Part shown: positions 33,518 to 41,333 of the stretch, piece by piece
Numbering within the stretch: the stretch's first letter is position 1
Layout of the letters: each line of letters starts with the position of its first letter
NCBI GenBank assembly: GCA_904393115.1
Contig: CAJFMX010000004.1
Coordinates: 1 to 64,000 of the forward strand
DNA from: an uncultured Clostridia bacterium
GTDB taxonomy: Bacteria > Bacillota > Clostridia > Christensenellales > UBA1750
Reading direction: 5' to 3'
Length of the DNA stretch: 64,000 nt
Notes under the pieces: generated by a model
What the model was told of the DNA's origin: nothing
Seen by the model: the letters and a program-made list of their open reading frames with translations, nothing else
The model's database searches: none
Translations under genes and position numbers: made by a program

Positions 33518-35362
33518 TTATTCGGTGCGGAAGTACCCCTGCTCGTCCACATAGAGGTCGACGTAAAAGCGCACGAGCTCGTGCGTGGGCGACAGGGCGT
33601 TCTCGCCCGTGGTCTGCACCGTGTTGGAGGAGACCACGAGCTGGTTCATGATGCGCTTCAGGTACAGCGTCTTGGACCCGTCAAAGCTCTCGGGGTCGTT
33701 GAGCCAGGTCAGCTCGTCCGCCACCGAGATGTCCCACTCGTCCACCCAGGGCTCCAGGTCCGTCGGGAACAGGTCCGCCGGGCACTGCGCCGACGCGCTG
33801 AGCAGGATGCGGTAGATGCCGATGTCCTCCGGGGCCTGCATCGTCACGCGGAAGGTGACCGGGCAGGTGAGCGTCTCCCCGTCGCGCTGCGCCGCGCCGA
33901 CGGAGACGACCTCGACGCTCTGCACGAGCGCCGCGGCGGTCTCGTCCGCGGCAAAGTCGCCGGCATACCGGCTGGACCCGACGGTCGCGGTGATGGGCAG
34001 GCCCGTCTCCTCCGCGGTGGCCGCGCCCGCATCGCTGCCGGTGCGCCGGCCGGAGGCGACCTCCTGCAGGACCGTGCGCTCGACCTGCGCCTCCGCCGTG
34101 AAGGTGAAGGTCGAAAAGTCCACGTCCTTGTCCGTCACGACGCTGACCGGGACGGTGAAGTCAAAGGACAGGCCCTGCACGTCTGCGGCGGGCGCGGGCG
34201 TCTGGCCGCGGGCCGCAGCCTCCTGGCGGGGGATGGTGTAGCGCAGGTCCGCGACCTGGCCGCTGGCCAGCCGCGTCTCGTCCTGCTGGGTCTGGCCGGT
34301 GAGCACGCCGTCGGTGGCAAAGCCGGTGATGTCCGAATAGTCCGCGGCCTCGCCCCAGTCGCCGGTCTTCATCAGCTGCACTTCACAGGTATAGAACTCG
34401 TTGTCCGCAATTTCCGCGTCAAACTTCTCCTGCAGCGCCTGGGCAAAGGCGTTGACCTCGCTCTCCTCGCCGATGAGCAGCAGGTAGAAGGGGTGCGGCT
34501 TGTACTCGACGAAGCTGCGGTTCTCGTCCACGCCGTAGTTGATGGTCTGGTCGCTCTCGCCGATGTCGTAGATGGGGCCGGCGAACTCGCTCTGGATGCC
34601 GAGCACGGCCACGGTCTTTCCCTGGGAGAGGAAGCGCTCCGTCATGAGCCGGCCGATGCTCTCGACCATGCCCTTTTCCTCGTAGAGGTCCGTCACGATG
34701 ACGTTGAGGCTGTCGGGATCGGCCATGGTCAGGGCCGTGCGCAGGGGCGGCAGGGACTGGCTATCCCAGTTGACGGCGGCGATGGAGCGGACCTGGTCGG
34801 TCACATCCTCCAAAACGTCGCCCGTGCCCGCGCTGTAGTCCGCAAAGTAGGTGGTCTTGCTGTAAAAATCCGGCTGCTCATAGGCGCGGACCGTGTCCCC
34901 GGCGGAGATGGGCGCAAAGGCGTAGAGCGAGCGCGTGAACGCCTCCAGCGTCTGGCCGCTCTCATTCAGGTACTCGTCCATCCCCTCGATGTCCGCAAAG
35001 TCCTCGGGCAGCAGGGAGATCTCAAAGCGGTAGTAGTCGACCTGCGCGTTGATCCAGGTGTTGTAGGCGGTCTCCTCGATGCGGGGCAGGGCCTTGCGGT
35101 AGGCCGTGGCCAGGTCCCCGGCCACAAACCCCGCCATGGAGGGCGTGCCGTCCACCCAGACGTCGATTTGGATGTCGGCGTTGGGGTCGATTGCGGCGGA
35201 GGTTCCGTCCGCCCCGCCGTCTGCGGTCGGCTGCTCGTAAGCGGGCACGCCCGCGTAGTCCCGAATGTGCACCTGGCTCGCCGTCGTGCTCGTCCGCCCT
35301 CTGCACCCGGTCAGCAGCAGGACCAGCGCCAGCGCCGCGCACAATGCGCTTCTCTTTTTCAT
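33518..35362 (-). CDS. lipoprotein with VWA-like domain, first gene of the tubulin/actin-like operon
   Basis: 614 residues. Two in-frame ATGs occur; the second (35362) has the better spacing to GGAGG and begins the lipoprotein signal MKKRSALCAALALVLLLTGC (Cys20). IQIDVWVDGTPSMAGF (about 65-78) resembles the first strand of a von Willebrand A domain with MIDAS residues D-x-T-x-S, and LNVIVTDLYEEKG (about 230) resembles the later Asp-bearing strand. The C-terminal 300 residues are beta-rich and unassigned. Lipid anchoring places it on the outer face of the membrane, in contrast to the cytoplasmic NTPases encoded downstream. A strong promoter precedes it. Confidence 0.8.
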   Translation of the reverse strand: MKKRSALCAALALVLLLTGCRGRTSTTASQVHIRDYAGVPAYEQPTADGGADGTSAAIDPNADIQIDVWVDGTPSMAGFVAGDLATAYRKALPRIEETAYNTWINAQVDYYRFEISLLPEDFADIEGMDEYLNESGQTLEAFTRSLYAFAPISAGDTVRAYEQPDFYSKTTYFADYSAGTGDVLEDVTDQVRSIAAVNWDSQSLPPLRTALTMADPDSLNVIVTDLYEEKGMVESIGRLMTERFLSQGKTVAVLGIQSEFAGPIYDIGESDQTINYGVDENRSFVEYKPHPFYLLLIGEESEVNAFAQALQEKFDAEIADNEFYTCEVQLMKTGDWGEAADYSDITGFATDGVLTGQTQQDETRLASGQVADLRYTIPRQEAAARGQTPAPAADVQGLSFDFTVPVSVVTDKDVDFSTFTFTAEAQVERTVLQEVASGRRTGSDAGAATAEETGLPITATVGSSRYAGDFAADETAAALVQSVEVVSVGAAQRDGETLTCPVTFRVTMQAPEDIGIYRILLSASAQCPADLFPTDLEPWVDEWDISVADELTWLNDPESFDGSKTLYLKRIMNQLVVSSNTVQTTGENALSPTHELVRFYVDLYVDEQGYFRTE

Positions 35363-35392
35363 GGGCATCCTTCCTCCAAGATTTCTTCCTCT

Positions 35393-35422
35393 ATTATACG
35401 GCACAGCTCCCCGAATCCGCAA
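35393..35422 (-). promoter_or_regulatory. promoter of the tubulin/actin-like operon
   Basis: Minus-strand TTGCGG and a consensus TATAAT are separated by 18 bases, ending 31 bases before the first start codon. No other strong promoter was seen inside the operon down to 20530. Confidence 0.75.
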
Positions 35423-35501
35423 CCAAAAAAGCCGCGCGCTCCACGGCTGTACCCATGAAGATAAACGCTTTGCGCCGGGAAAACGTGCCCTGCCAAAACG
35501 C

Positions 35502-35524
35502 AAAAAAACCGGGGAACCCGGTTC
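35502..35524 (-). terminator. short rho-independent terminator after the DUF1846 gene
   Basis: Minus-strand ACCGGGTTCCCCGGT-type hairpin (six to seven pairs) is followed by TTTTTTTG, 19 bases after the stop codon. A weaker second hairpin with six T lies at about 35428-35449. Confidence 0.8.
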
Positions 35525-35542
35525 TTTTGCGTTTTGCAGATT

Positions 35543-37030
35543 TTAGACGTAGTAGAGATCCTTGTTCGGATAGGAATCCTCGCAGGTGTACTGCAAGCCG
35601 AGGCGCGAGAGCATCACCTCATTGCTCTGGGAGAGCATGTAGGAGGCGTGGGCCTGACAGTTGCGCAGGTCCGTGAGCTTCTTGACGGCCAGCTCCGCGA
35701 CGGGATTTGTCGCCGCGCAGATGGACAGGGCCAGCAGCACCTCGTCCAGGCTGAGCACCGGCTCTGCGATGCCCAGCACGTCCTTCTTGAGCCGGACGAT
35801 GGGCTCCAGGATGATGTGGGAGAGGAGGTAGATGTCGTCCGCGATGCCGGCCAGGCGCTTGACGGCGTTGAGCACGGCGCTGGCGTCCGGGTTCATGATG
35901 CCCGCGCCGCGGCCCGTGACCACGGACCCATCCGGCAGCTCGATGGCAAAGGCCGGGCAGCCGGTCTGCTCCGCGCGTTCGAGCGCGGGGCGCACCACGC
36001 GCCGGTCCTCGGGCGAGAGGTCCAGGCTCTTCATGACCATCTCGGTCTTCTGCACGGTTTCCTCGTCCGTGCGGCCCTTGGCGTAGTCGACCTTGGCGCG
36101 GTAGTAGCGGCGGATGATCTCCTGCTTGGCGGCCTCGCGCACGGCCTCGTCGTCGAAGATGCCGTATCCCGCCATGTTGACGCCCATGTCCGTGGGGGAG
36201 TGGTAGATGGAGTCGCTGCCGGTGATCTTCATCAGGATTCTGCGCAGCACGGGGAAGGCCTCGATGTCGCGGTTGTAGTTGACGGTGGTGATGCCGTAGG
36301 CCTCCAGGTGGAAGGGGTCGATCATGTTCACGTCCTTCAGGTCCGCCGTCGCCGCCTCGTAGGCCAGGTTGACCGGGTGCTTGAGCGGCAGGTTCCACAC
36401 CGGGAAGGTCTCAAACTTGGCGTATCCGGCCTGGACCCCGCGCTTGTACTCGTGGTAGAGCTGGGAAAGGCAGGTCGCCAGCTTTCCCGAGCAGGGGCCC
36501 GGCGCCGTGACCACGACCAGGGGCCGCGTGGTCTCGACAAAGTCGTTCTTGCCGTAGCCCTCGTCGGAGACGACCAGGTCCACGTCCATGGGGTAGCCCT
36601 GGATGGGGTAGTGCAGGTACGCGCGCTCGCCGCGCATCTCCAGCATCTTGCGGAATGCGTCGGCCGCGGGCTGGCCCTTGTACTGCGTGATGACCACGGC
36701 CGACACGTACAGGCCCATGCGGCGGAGCTGGTCCATCAGGCGCAGCAGGTCCATGTCGTAGGTGATGCCCAGGTCCGCGCGGTACTTGCCGTTGCCGATG
36801 TCCCCGGCGTTGATGCAGAAGAGGATCTCCGCCTGGTCGCGGAACTGCTGCAGCAGGCCGATCTTGGCGTCGGGCTTAAAGCCCGGCAGCACGCGCGAGG
36901 CGTGCAGATCGTCAAAGAGCTTGCCGCCGAATTCCAGGTAGAGCTTGTTGCCAAACCGCGCGATGCGCTCCTGGATGGCCTGGGACTGGCGCCGGATGTA
37001 CAGATCGTTGTCAAAACCGATTTTTTGCAT
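35543..37030 (-). CDS. DUF1846 domain-containing protein
   Basis: 495 residues, the usual length for this family. The ATG at 37030 follows GGGGAGAAG. It opens MQKIGFDNDLYIRRQSQAI and contains LYLEFGGKLFDDLHASRVLPGF, VVVTAPGPCSGKLATCLSQLYHEYKRG, GSDSIYHSPTDMGVNMAGYGI and LELPDGSVVTGR-like segments that are characteristic of DUF1846. The PGPCSGK loop looks like a nucleotide-binding P-loop variant. The biochemical role is unknown; the protein is widespread in gut Clostridia and streptococci. It lies 97 bases after argS, separated by a hairpin without a clear T-tract. Confidence 0.93.
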   Translation of the reverse strand: MQKIGFDNDLYIRRQSQAIQERIARFGNKLYLEFGGKLFDDLHASRVLPGFKPDAKIGLLQQFRDQAEILFCINAGDIGNGKYRADLGITYDMDLLRLMDQLRRMGLYVSAVVITQYKGQPAADAFRKMLEMRGERAYLHYPIQGYPMDVDLVVSDEGYGKNDFVETTRPLVVVTAPGPCSGKLATCLSQLYHEYKRGVQAGYAKFETFPVWNLPLKHPVNLAYEAATADLKDVNMIDPFHLEAYGITTVNYNRDIEAFPVLRRILMKITGSDSIYHSPTDMGVNMAGYGIFDDEAVREAAKQEIIRRYYRAKVDYAKGRTDEETVQKTEMVMKSLDLSPEDRRVVRPALERAEQTGCPAFAIELPDGSVVTGRGAGIMNPDASAVLNAVKRLAGIADDIYLLSHIILEPIVRLKKDVLGIAEPVLSLDEVLLALSICAATNPVAELAVKKLTDLRNCQAHASYMLSQSNEVMLSRLGLQYTCEDSYPNKDLYYV

Positions 37031-37077
37031 GCTTCTCCCCCTCCCCGTCGGGAAACCAAAACACTTTCCAACAAGCA

Positions 37078-37106
37078 GGGGAACGCCGCGAGCGACGGCG
37101 CTCCCC
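37078..37106 (-). other. GC-rich hairpin between argS and the DUF1846 gene
   Basis: Inverted repeat GGGGAACGCCG / CGGCGCTCCCC. On the minus strand it is followed by TGCTTGTTGG rather than a T-run, so it may only partly terminate argS transcription. Confidence 0.5.
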
Positions 37107-37127
37107 AATCCACTCTTTTTTTCGCAC

Positions 37128-38831
37128 TTACATCTTTTCCGGCGCTTCCACGCCGATCAGGCCCAGCGCCGTGCGCAGGCAGGAGGCCGTGGCCGCCGTC
37201 AGGTTCACGCGCGCAGCGGAGGCCGCCGCGTCCTCGGTGAGGATGCGGTTCTCGTAGTAGTAGCGGTTGAAGTTGGACGCCAGCTCCACCGTAAAGCGCG
37301 TGAGGAGCGAGGGCTCGTTGCGCTGGCAGGCCTCCCGCACCAGCTCCGGGAAGCGCTCGAGGGAGCGGACCACCTCCTGCGCCTGGGCGTTGTCCAGCGC
37401 GGCGTAATCCGGCGCCGCGGAGAGCTCGCCCGCCTTGGCCAGCACGGAGCAGCAGCGCGCGTGCGTGTACTGCACGTAGGGCCCGGTCTCGCCGTCGAAG
37501 TTCAGGACGCGCTCCCAGCGGAAGTCGATGTCCTTGATGCGGTTGTTGAACAGGTCGAAGAACACGACCGCGCCGATGCCCACCTGGCGCGCGACCTTGT
37601 CCTTGTCCGCGAGGTTCGGGCTCTTCTCCTCGATGATCTCGCGCGCCTTTTCCACCGCGCGGGTGAGCAGCTCGTCCAGGTAGACGACGTAGCCCTCGCG
37701 CGTGGACAGGGCGCGGCCCTCGTAGGAGACCATGCCGAAGGCCACGTGCTCCAGGTCCTTGGCCCAGTCGTAGCCCATCTTCTCCACGACCTTGAACCAC
37801 TGGCGGAAGTGCAGGTCCTGCTGGTAGGCCACGACGTAGAGGTCCTTGTAGAAGTCGTAGGTCTTCTTGCGGTAGAAGGCCGCGGCCAGGTCGCGCGTGG
37901 CGTAGAGCGTCGCGCCGTCCTTCTTGAGGATCAGGCAAGGGGGCATCCCCTCGTCCTCCAGGTCCACGACGTAGGCGCCCTGGCTCTCCTTGAGCAGGCC
38001 CTTTTCCCGCAGCTCGTCGATGACGGGCTGCATCTTGTCGTTGTAGAAGCTCTCGCCCGCGTAGGAGTCGAACTGCACGCCCAGCATGTCGTAGACGCGC
38101 TGTGCGTCCTTCAGAGTGATCTCCTTGAACTTGTTGAAGATGCGCAGGGCCTCGGGATCGCCGTCCTCGATCTTCTTGAACCACAGGCGGCCTTCGTCCT
38201 CGAGGGCGGGGTCCGTTTCCGCCTCCTTGTGAAAGCGGACGTAGAGCTCGGTCAGGGCGTTGACGCCGCCCTGCTCGACCTGCTCGGGGCTGCCCCACTT
38301 GCGGTAGGCGGCGATCATCTTGCCGAACTGCGTGCCCCAGTCGCCCAGGTGGTTGATGCCCACGCACTTGTAGCCCAGGTGCTCATAGATCTTGTAGAGC
38401 GCGTTGCCGATCATCGTGGTGGACAGGTGTCCGATGTGGAAGCGCTTGGCGATGTTGATGGAGGAGTAGTCGATGCAGATCACGCGGCCCTGCCCCTCGT
38501 CCGAGGAGCCGTAGCGCTCGCCCTGCTCGAGAACGCGCTCGACGATGGACTGCGCATACCCCGTCTTGTGCAGGAAGAAGTTGAGGTATCCGCCCACGCA
38601 CTCCACGCGCTCGATCACCGGGTCCGGCGCGATGCGCTCGGAGAGCTTGCCCGCAATGGCGGGCGGCGCCATGCGCAGCGCCTTGGACAGTCGGAAGCAG
38701 GGGAAGGCAAAGTCCCCCATCTCGGGGTTGGGCGGCGTCTCGAGGAAGCCGGGGATTCCGTCCACGCTCGCGTCGAAGGCCTCGCGCAGGGCCCCGGCGA
38801 TCTTTTCGGCAAGGTACGCCTTAAATTCCAT
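37128..38831 (-). CDS. argS: arginyl-tRNA synthetase
   Basis: 567 residues, normal for the enzyme, which charges tRNA-Arg. It has the N-terminal additional domain with NPEMGDFAFPCF, the class I HIGH motif as FHIGHLSTTMIGN within SSINIAKRFHIGHL, NHLGDWGTQFG, and C-terminal anticodon-binding helices ending ALGLIGVEAPEKM. FGMVSYEGRALSTREG stands where the KMSK loop would be, as in other bacterial ArgRS that lack a canonical KMSK. The ATG follows GGAGAGG. No convincing promoter pair was found; TATGAT at about 38868 is the best -10. Confidence 0.97.
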   Translation of the reverse strand: MEFKAYLAEKIAGALREAFDASVDGIPGFLETPPNPEMGDFAFPCFRLSKALRMAPPAIAGKLSERIAPDPVIERVECVGGYLNFFLHKTGYAQSIVERVLEQGERYGSSDEGQGRVICIDYSSINIAKRFHIGHLSTTMIGNALYKIYEHLGYKCVGINHLGDWGTQFGKMIAAYRKWGSPEQVEQGGVNALTELYVRFHKEAETDPALEDEGRLWFKKIEDGDPEALRIFNKFKEITLKDAQRVYDMLGVQFDSYAGESFYNDKMQPVIDELREKGLLKESQGAYVVDLEDEGMPPCLILKKDGATLYATRDLAAAFYRKKTYDFYKDLYVVAYQQDLHFRQWFKVVEKMGYDWAKDLEHVAFGMVSYEGRALSTREGYVVYLDELLTRAVEKAREIIEEKSPNLADKDKVARQVGIGAVVFFDLFNNRIKDIDFRWERVLNFDGETGPYVQYTHARCCSVLAKAGELSAAPDYAALDNAQAQEVVRSLERFPELVREACQRNEPSLLTRFTVELASNFNRYYYENRILTEDAAASAARVNLTAATASCLRTALGLIGVEAPEKM

Positions 38832-38919
38832 AGTCCACCTCTCCTAAAAACACATTTCAAACCTAATCATAGCATATTCCCCGCCTTTTTCCTAGGGGAC
38901 GGCAGACATTTTACAATGC

Positions 38920-38958
38920 ACAAAGAAAGAACCCCGCCGGATAGATCCGGCAGGGTTC
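38920..38958 (-). terminator. rho-independent terminator of the first sugar-binding lipoprotein gene
   Basis: Minus-strand GAACCCTGCCGGAT / ATCCGGCGGGGTTC with a short loop is followed by TTTCTTTG. Confidence 0.88.
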
Positions 38959-38969
38959 CCAGCGGGCAG

Positions 38970-40754
38970 TTAGGCCGCAGCGCTCTCCGCAGGGGCTTCG
39001 GTAGCCTCAGCGCTCTCGGCAGGGGCCTCGCTCTCGGCGGGCGCCTCAGAAGCAGCGGGCTCCTCGGAAGCGGCAGGCTCCTCAGAGGCAGCGGGCTCCT
39101 CGGAAGCGGCAGGCTCCTCGGAAGCGGCAGGCTCCTCGGAAGTCGTGGGCTCCGCAGAGGCAGCGGGCACTTCGACAGCGCCGACGGTCTCTCTCCACTC
39201 GTCGTACTGCGCCTGGACATCGGCCTTCAGCTCGTCAAGGCCGGCGGCCTTCAGGTCCGCGATGTACTGGGGCAGAGCGGTGGCGGGATCCACAGCGCCG
39301 GAGATCAGGGCGTTGTTCATGCCCTCGGCGACGTTGTTCAGGGACGCGATGGTGGTCTCCATCTCCGCGGGCATCTTGTAACGGAAGCCCAGGGACGGGT
39401 GCGCAACGGCGTCCGCAGAGTAGTCCTGGAGGAGCTGGTTCTTCTCGGGATCCTCGTCAACGGTCACGTCCTGCAGGACGGTGTTGCCGAAAGTCCAGGC
39501 GCCGCCGTGCGCGCCGTACCAAGAGGTATCGATCAGCTCAACGCGGCCGTCGTCGGAGAAGGTCCACATGGTCTCGGGCACGCCGAAGACCAGCATATCC
39601 AGCAGGGTGGTGTCGCTGTACATCATGTTGATGAACTGCATGGCGACATCCGGGTTCTCAGAGGTGACGGGGATGGCGAGCATGGAGCCGCCGGTGTGGT
39701 TGGTGGTGACGATCTTGGGCTGCGTGTAGATCTCGCTGAGGTTCAGGTCCGGGTTGCCGGAGGCGTTCTTCATCTCCTGGGCCTTGATGTTGTTGCCCTT
39801 CAGCGGGGCCGTGTAGACCAGGAACTCACCCGCGTTGAACTGGGTCAGCGCGTCGTACTGCGCCAGGGAGGTGTCCGGATGGACGTAACCGGCCTGCGCG
39901 TACTCGTACATGGTCTGCGCGTAGTAGGCGTACTCCTCAGACTCCCAGGTGGAGTAGACGGTGTTGTCCCAGGTGCCGTCCTCGTTGGGGGAGAGGTAGG
40001 TGCTCAGCAGGTTGAAGTTGAGGCCCGCGACGAAGCTCTCGCTCCAGGGATCCTCGCACCAGCGGCGGTCGGTGACGTAGGGGTACTGCTCCGGATGGAG
40101 CTCCTTGTACGCAGCCAGGTAGGGCTCCAGGTCCGCGATGCCGGTGATCGTGGTGGGATCCATGCCGACTTCCTCAGCCGCGTCGAGGTTGACGATGTAG
40201 CCGTTCGGCACAGCCAGCTCCTTGTTGACGGGCACCGCGTAGTTGATGCCGTCGATCTGGGTACCGGTGATGAACAGCGGGTTCAGGCTGTTGGTGATGT
40301 CCTGGCCGTAGGTCTCCAGCAGGTTGCCGTAGGCGCCGTTGTCATCGTTCAGCGCGGTGAACAGGCCCTGCATGACGGAGCGGGTATACTGCTTCCAGTC
40401 CGCGGTGAAGAACAGGTCGATTTCCTCGCCGGACTGCAGAGCGGTCAGCGCGCGGGAATCCCAGTCCGCCCAGCTGACGATGCGGAACTCGACGTTCGCG
40501 CCGATCAGCGGCTCGATGTAAGCGTTGATCGCCTCCTGGACCGCCTCGCGAGAGTTGGTGTCCTGGTTGCCGATCTCATAATAGAGCAGGTTGACAACTT
40601 CGCCGGAATCGGCGCTGGCGGTGGGCTCGGTGCTTTCCGTGCCGGCATCGTCCGTAGCGGCCGGAGACTCGGCGGGCTCTTCCGTGCTGGTGCAGGCGGT
40701 CATCGCGAACACCATGACCAGCGCCAGAACCAACGCAAGAATCTTCTTGGTCAT
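38970..40754 (-). CDS. ABC-transporter substrate-binding lipoprotein, LplA/YtcQ-like (paralogue 1)
   Basis: 594 residues. Lipoprotein signal to Cys21 (VFAMTAC). It binds an oligosaccharide or similar solute for the LplB/YtcP-type permeases nearby. The fold shows LLYYEIGNQDTN, DLFFTADWKQY, GINYAVPVNKELAVP, an NIKAQEM stretch and GSMLAIPVTSENPD. It is clearly paralogous to the genes at 41334 and 43458. A 75-residue tail of Ala/Ser/Glu/Pro repeats (five EEPAAS units) follows the domain and is absent from paralogue 3. GGAGG lies 9 bases before the ATG. The gene has its own promoter and terminator. Confidence 0.9.
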   Translation of the reverse strand: MTKKILALVLALVMVFAMTACTSTEEPAESPAATDDAGTESTEPTASADSGEVVNLLYYEIGNQDTNSREAVQEAINAYIEPLIGANVEFRIVSWADWDSRALTALQSGEEIDLFFTADWKQYTRSVMQGLFTALNDDNGAYGNLLETYGQDITNSLNPLFITGTQIDGINYAVPVNKELAVPNGYIVNLDAAEEVGMDPTTITGIADLEPYLAAYKELHPEQYPYVTDRRWCEDPWSESFVAGLNFNLLSTYLSPNEDGTWDNTVYSTWESEEYAYYAQTMYEYAQAGYVHPDTSLAQYDALTQFNAGEFLVYTAPLKGNNIKAQEMKNASGNPDLNLSEIYTQPKIVTTNHTGGSMLAIPVTSENPDVAMQFINMMYSDTTLLDMLVFGVPETMWTFSDDGRVELIDTSWYGAHGGAWTFGNTVLQDVTVDEDPEKNQLLQDYSADAVAHPSLGFRYKMPAEMETTIASLNNVAEGMNNALISGAVDPATALPQYIADLKAAGLDELKADVQAQYDEWRETVGAVEVPAASAEPTTSEEPAASEEPAASEEPAASEEPAASEEPAASEAPAESEAPAESAEATEAPAESAAA

Positions 40755-40836
40755 GTCCTTTTCCTCCTTAGAATTCGCTCTTGCAAAGCTCGTCTCGGGC
40801 GCATTCCCCCGAGAGTGCTCCCTTTGAACGATGGTG

Positions 40837-40878
40837 ATTATACCACCTCTCATAACAGTTTGCAACACCTTTGTTAAG
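40837..40878 (-). promoter_or_regulatory. promoter of sugar-binding gene 1 with upstream element
   Basis: Minus-strand TTGCAA and TATAAT are 17 bases apart (40837-40865). CTTAACAAAGG (40868-40878) lies 2 bases upstream of the -35; the identical 11-mer occupies the same place at the permease promoter (47713-47723). Confidence 0.85.
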
Positions 40879-41263
40879 CACGATTTGCGCCATTTTTTGT
40901 GGATTCTGTCCAAATTGTGGACAGAAAACTTCCACACATCTCATAATTTTACATGCGCGAAACAGTGCTCAATCGGATTTAACATAGTTTTGAATTCAGA
41001 ACGATTTTCAGGACTTTGCATGACTTTGCTCCTTCTTGCATGATTTGGAAAATATAATGATTATGTCAGAATCATTTTCCCCCATTTTTCCGCATCTGCT
41101 CCCGCTGCATTTCAAAAAAAACTTTGTGTCTCCCATCCCTCTCGCCCAGGAGCCGCTCCCTACCTGGGCGGACATCTATGAATTTTCCGTTTCAAAACCA
41201 TGGCTGCGTTTACATAACAAAAAATTAACCTTCCGTTTTCGTAGCGCCGGGCCTGCGCGCGCA

Positions 41264-41305
41264 CAAAAAAACTGTTCCCGGAGAGGGAATCCTCTCCGGG
41301 AACAG
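41264..41305 (-). terminator. rho-independent terminator of sugar-binding gene 2
   Basis: Minus-strand CTGTTCCCGGAGAGG / CCTCTCCGGGAACAG, a 15-pair perfect stem with a 4-base loop, is followed by TTTTTTTG. Confidence 0.95.
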
Positions 41306-41333
41306 CATGGATTCAGCGTTGGGATCGCAGCGG

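Larger units (their letters stand above)
40755..41333. other. AT-rich intergenic region between sugar-binding genes 1 and 2
   Basis: 579 bases without a supported gene. It holds the promoter of paralogue 1 (40837-40865), an upstream CCTTTGTTAAG element (40868-40878) and the terminator of paralogue 2 (41264-41305). Bases 40880-41230 are much more AT-rich than the surroundings, with a short direct repeat ACTTTGCATG/ACTTTGC near 41015-41035, and nothing else recognisable. Confidence 0.7.

Noticed and set aside
35428-35449. Second terminator between the DUF1846 gene and the operon promoter
   Set aside because: The stem is short with mismatches, and it overlaps the region next to the promoter; kept only as a note in the neighbouring terminator entry.
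40880-41230. AT-rich stretch as a replication origin or foreign insert
   Set aside because: No DnaA-box cluster, integrase, flanking repeat or gene was seen; it is more simply an intergenic regulatory region.
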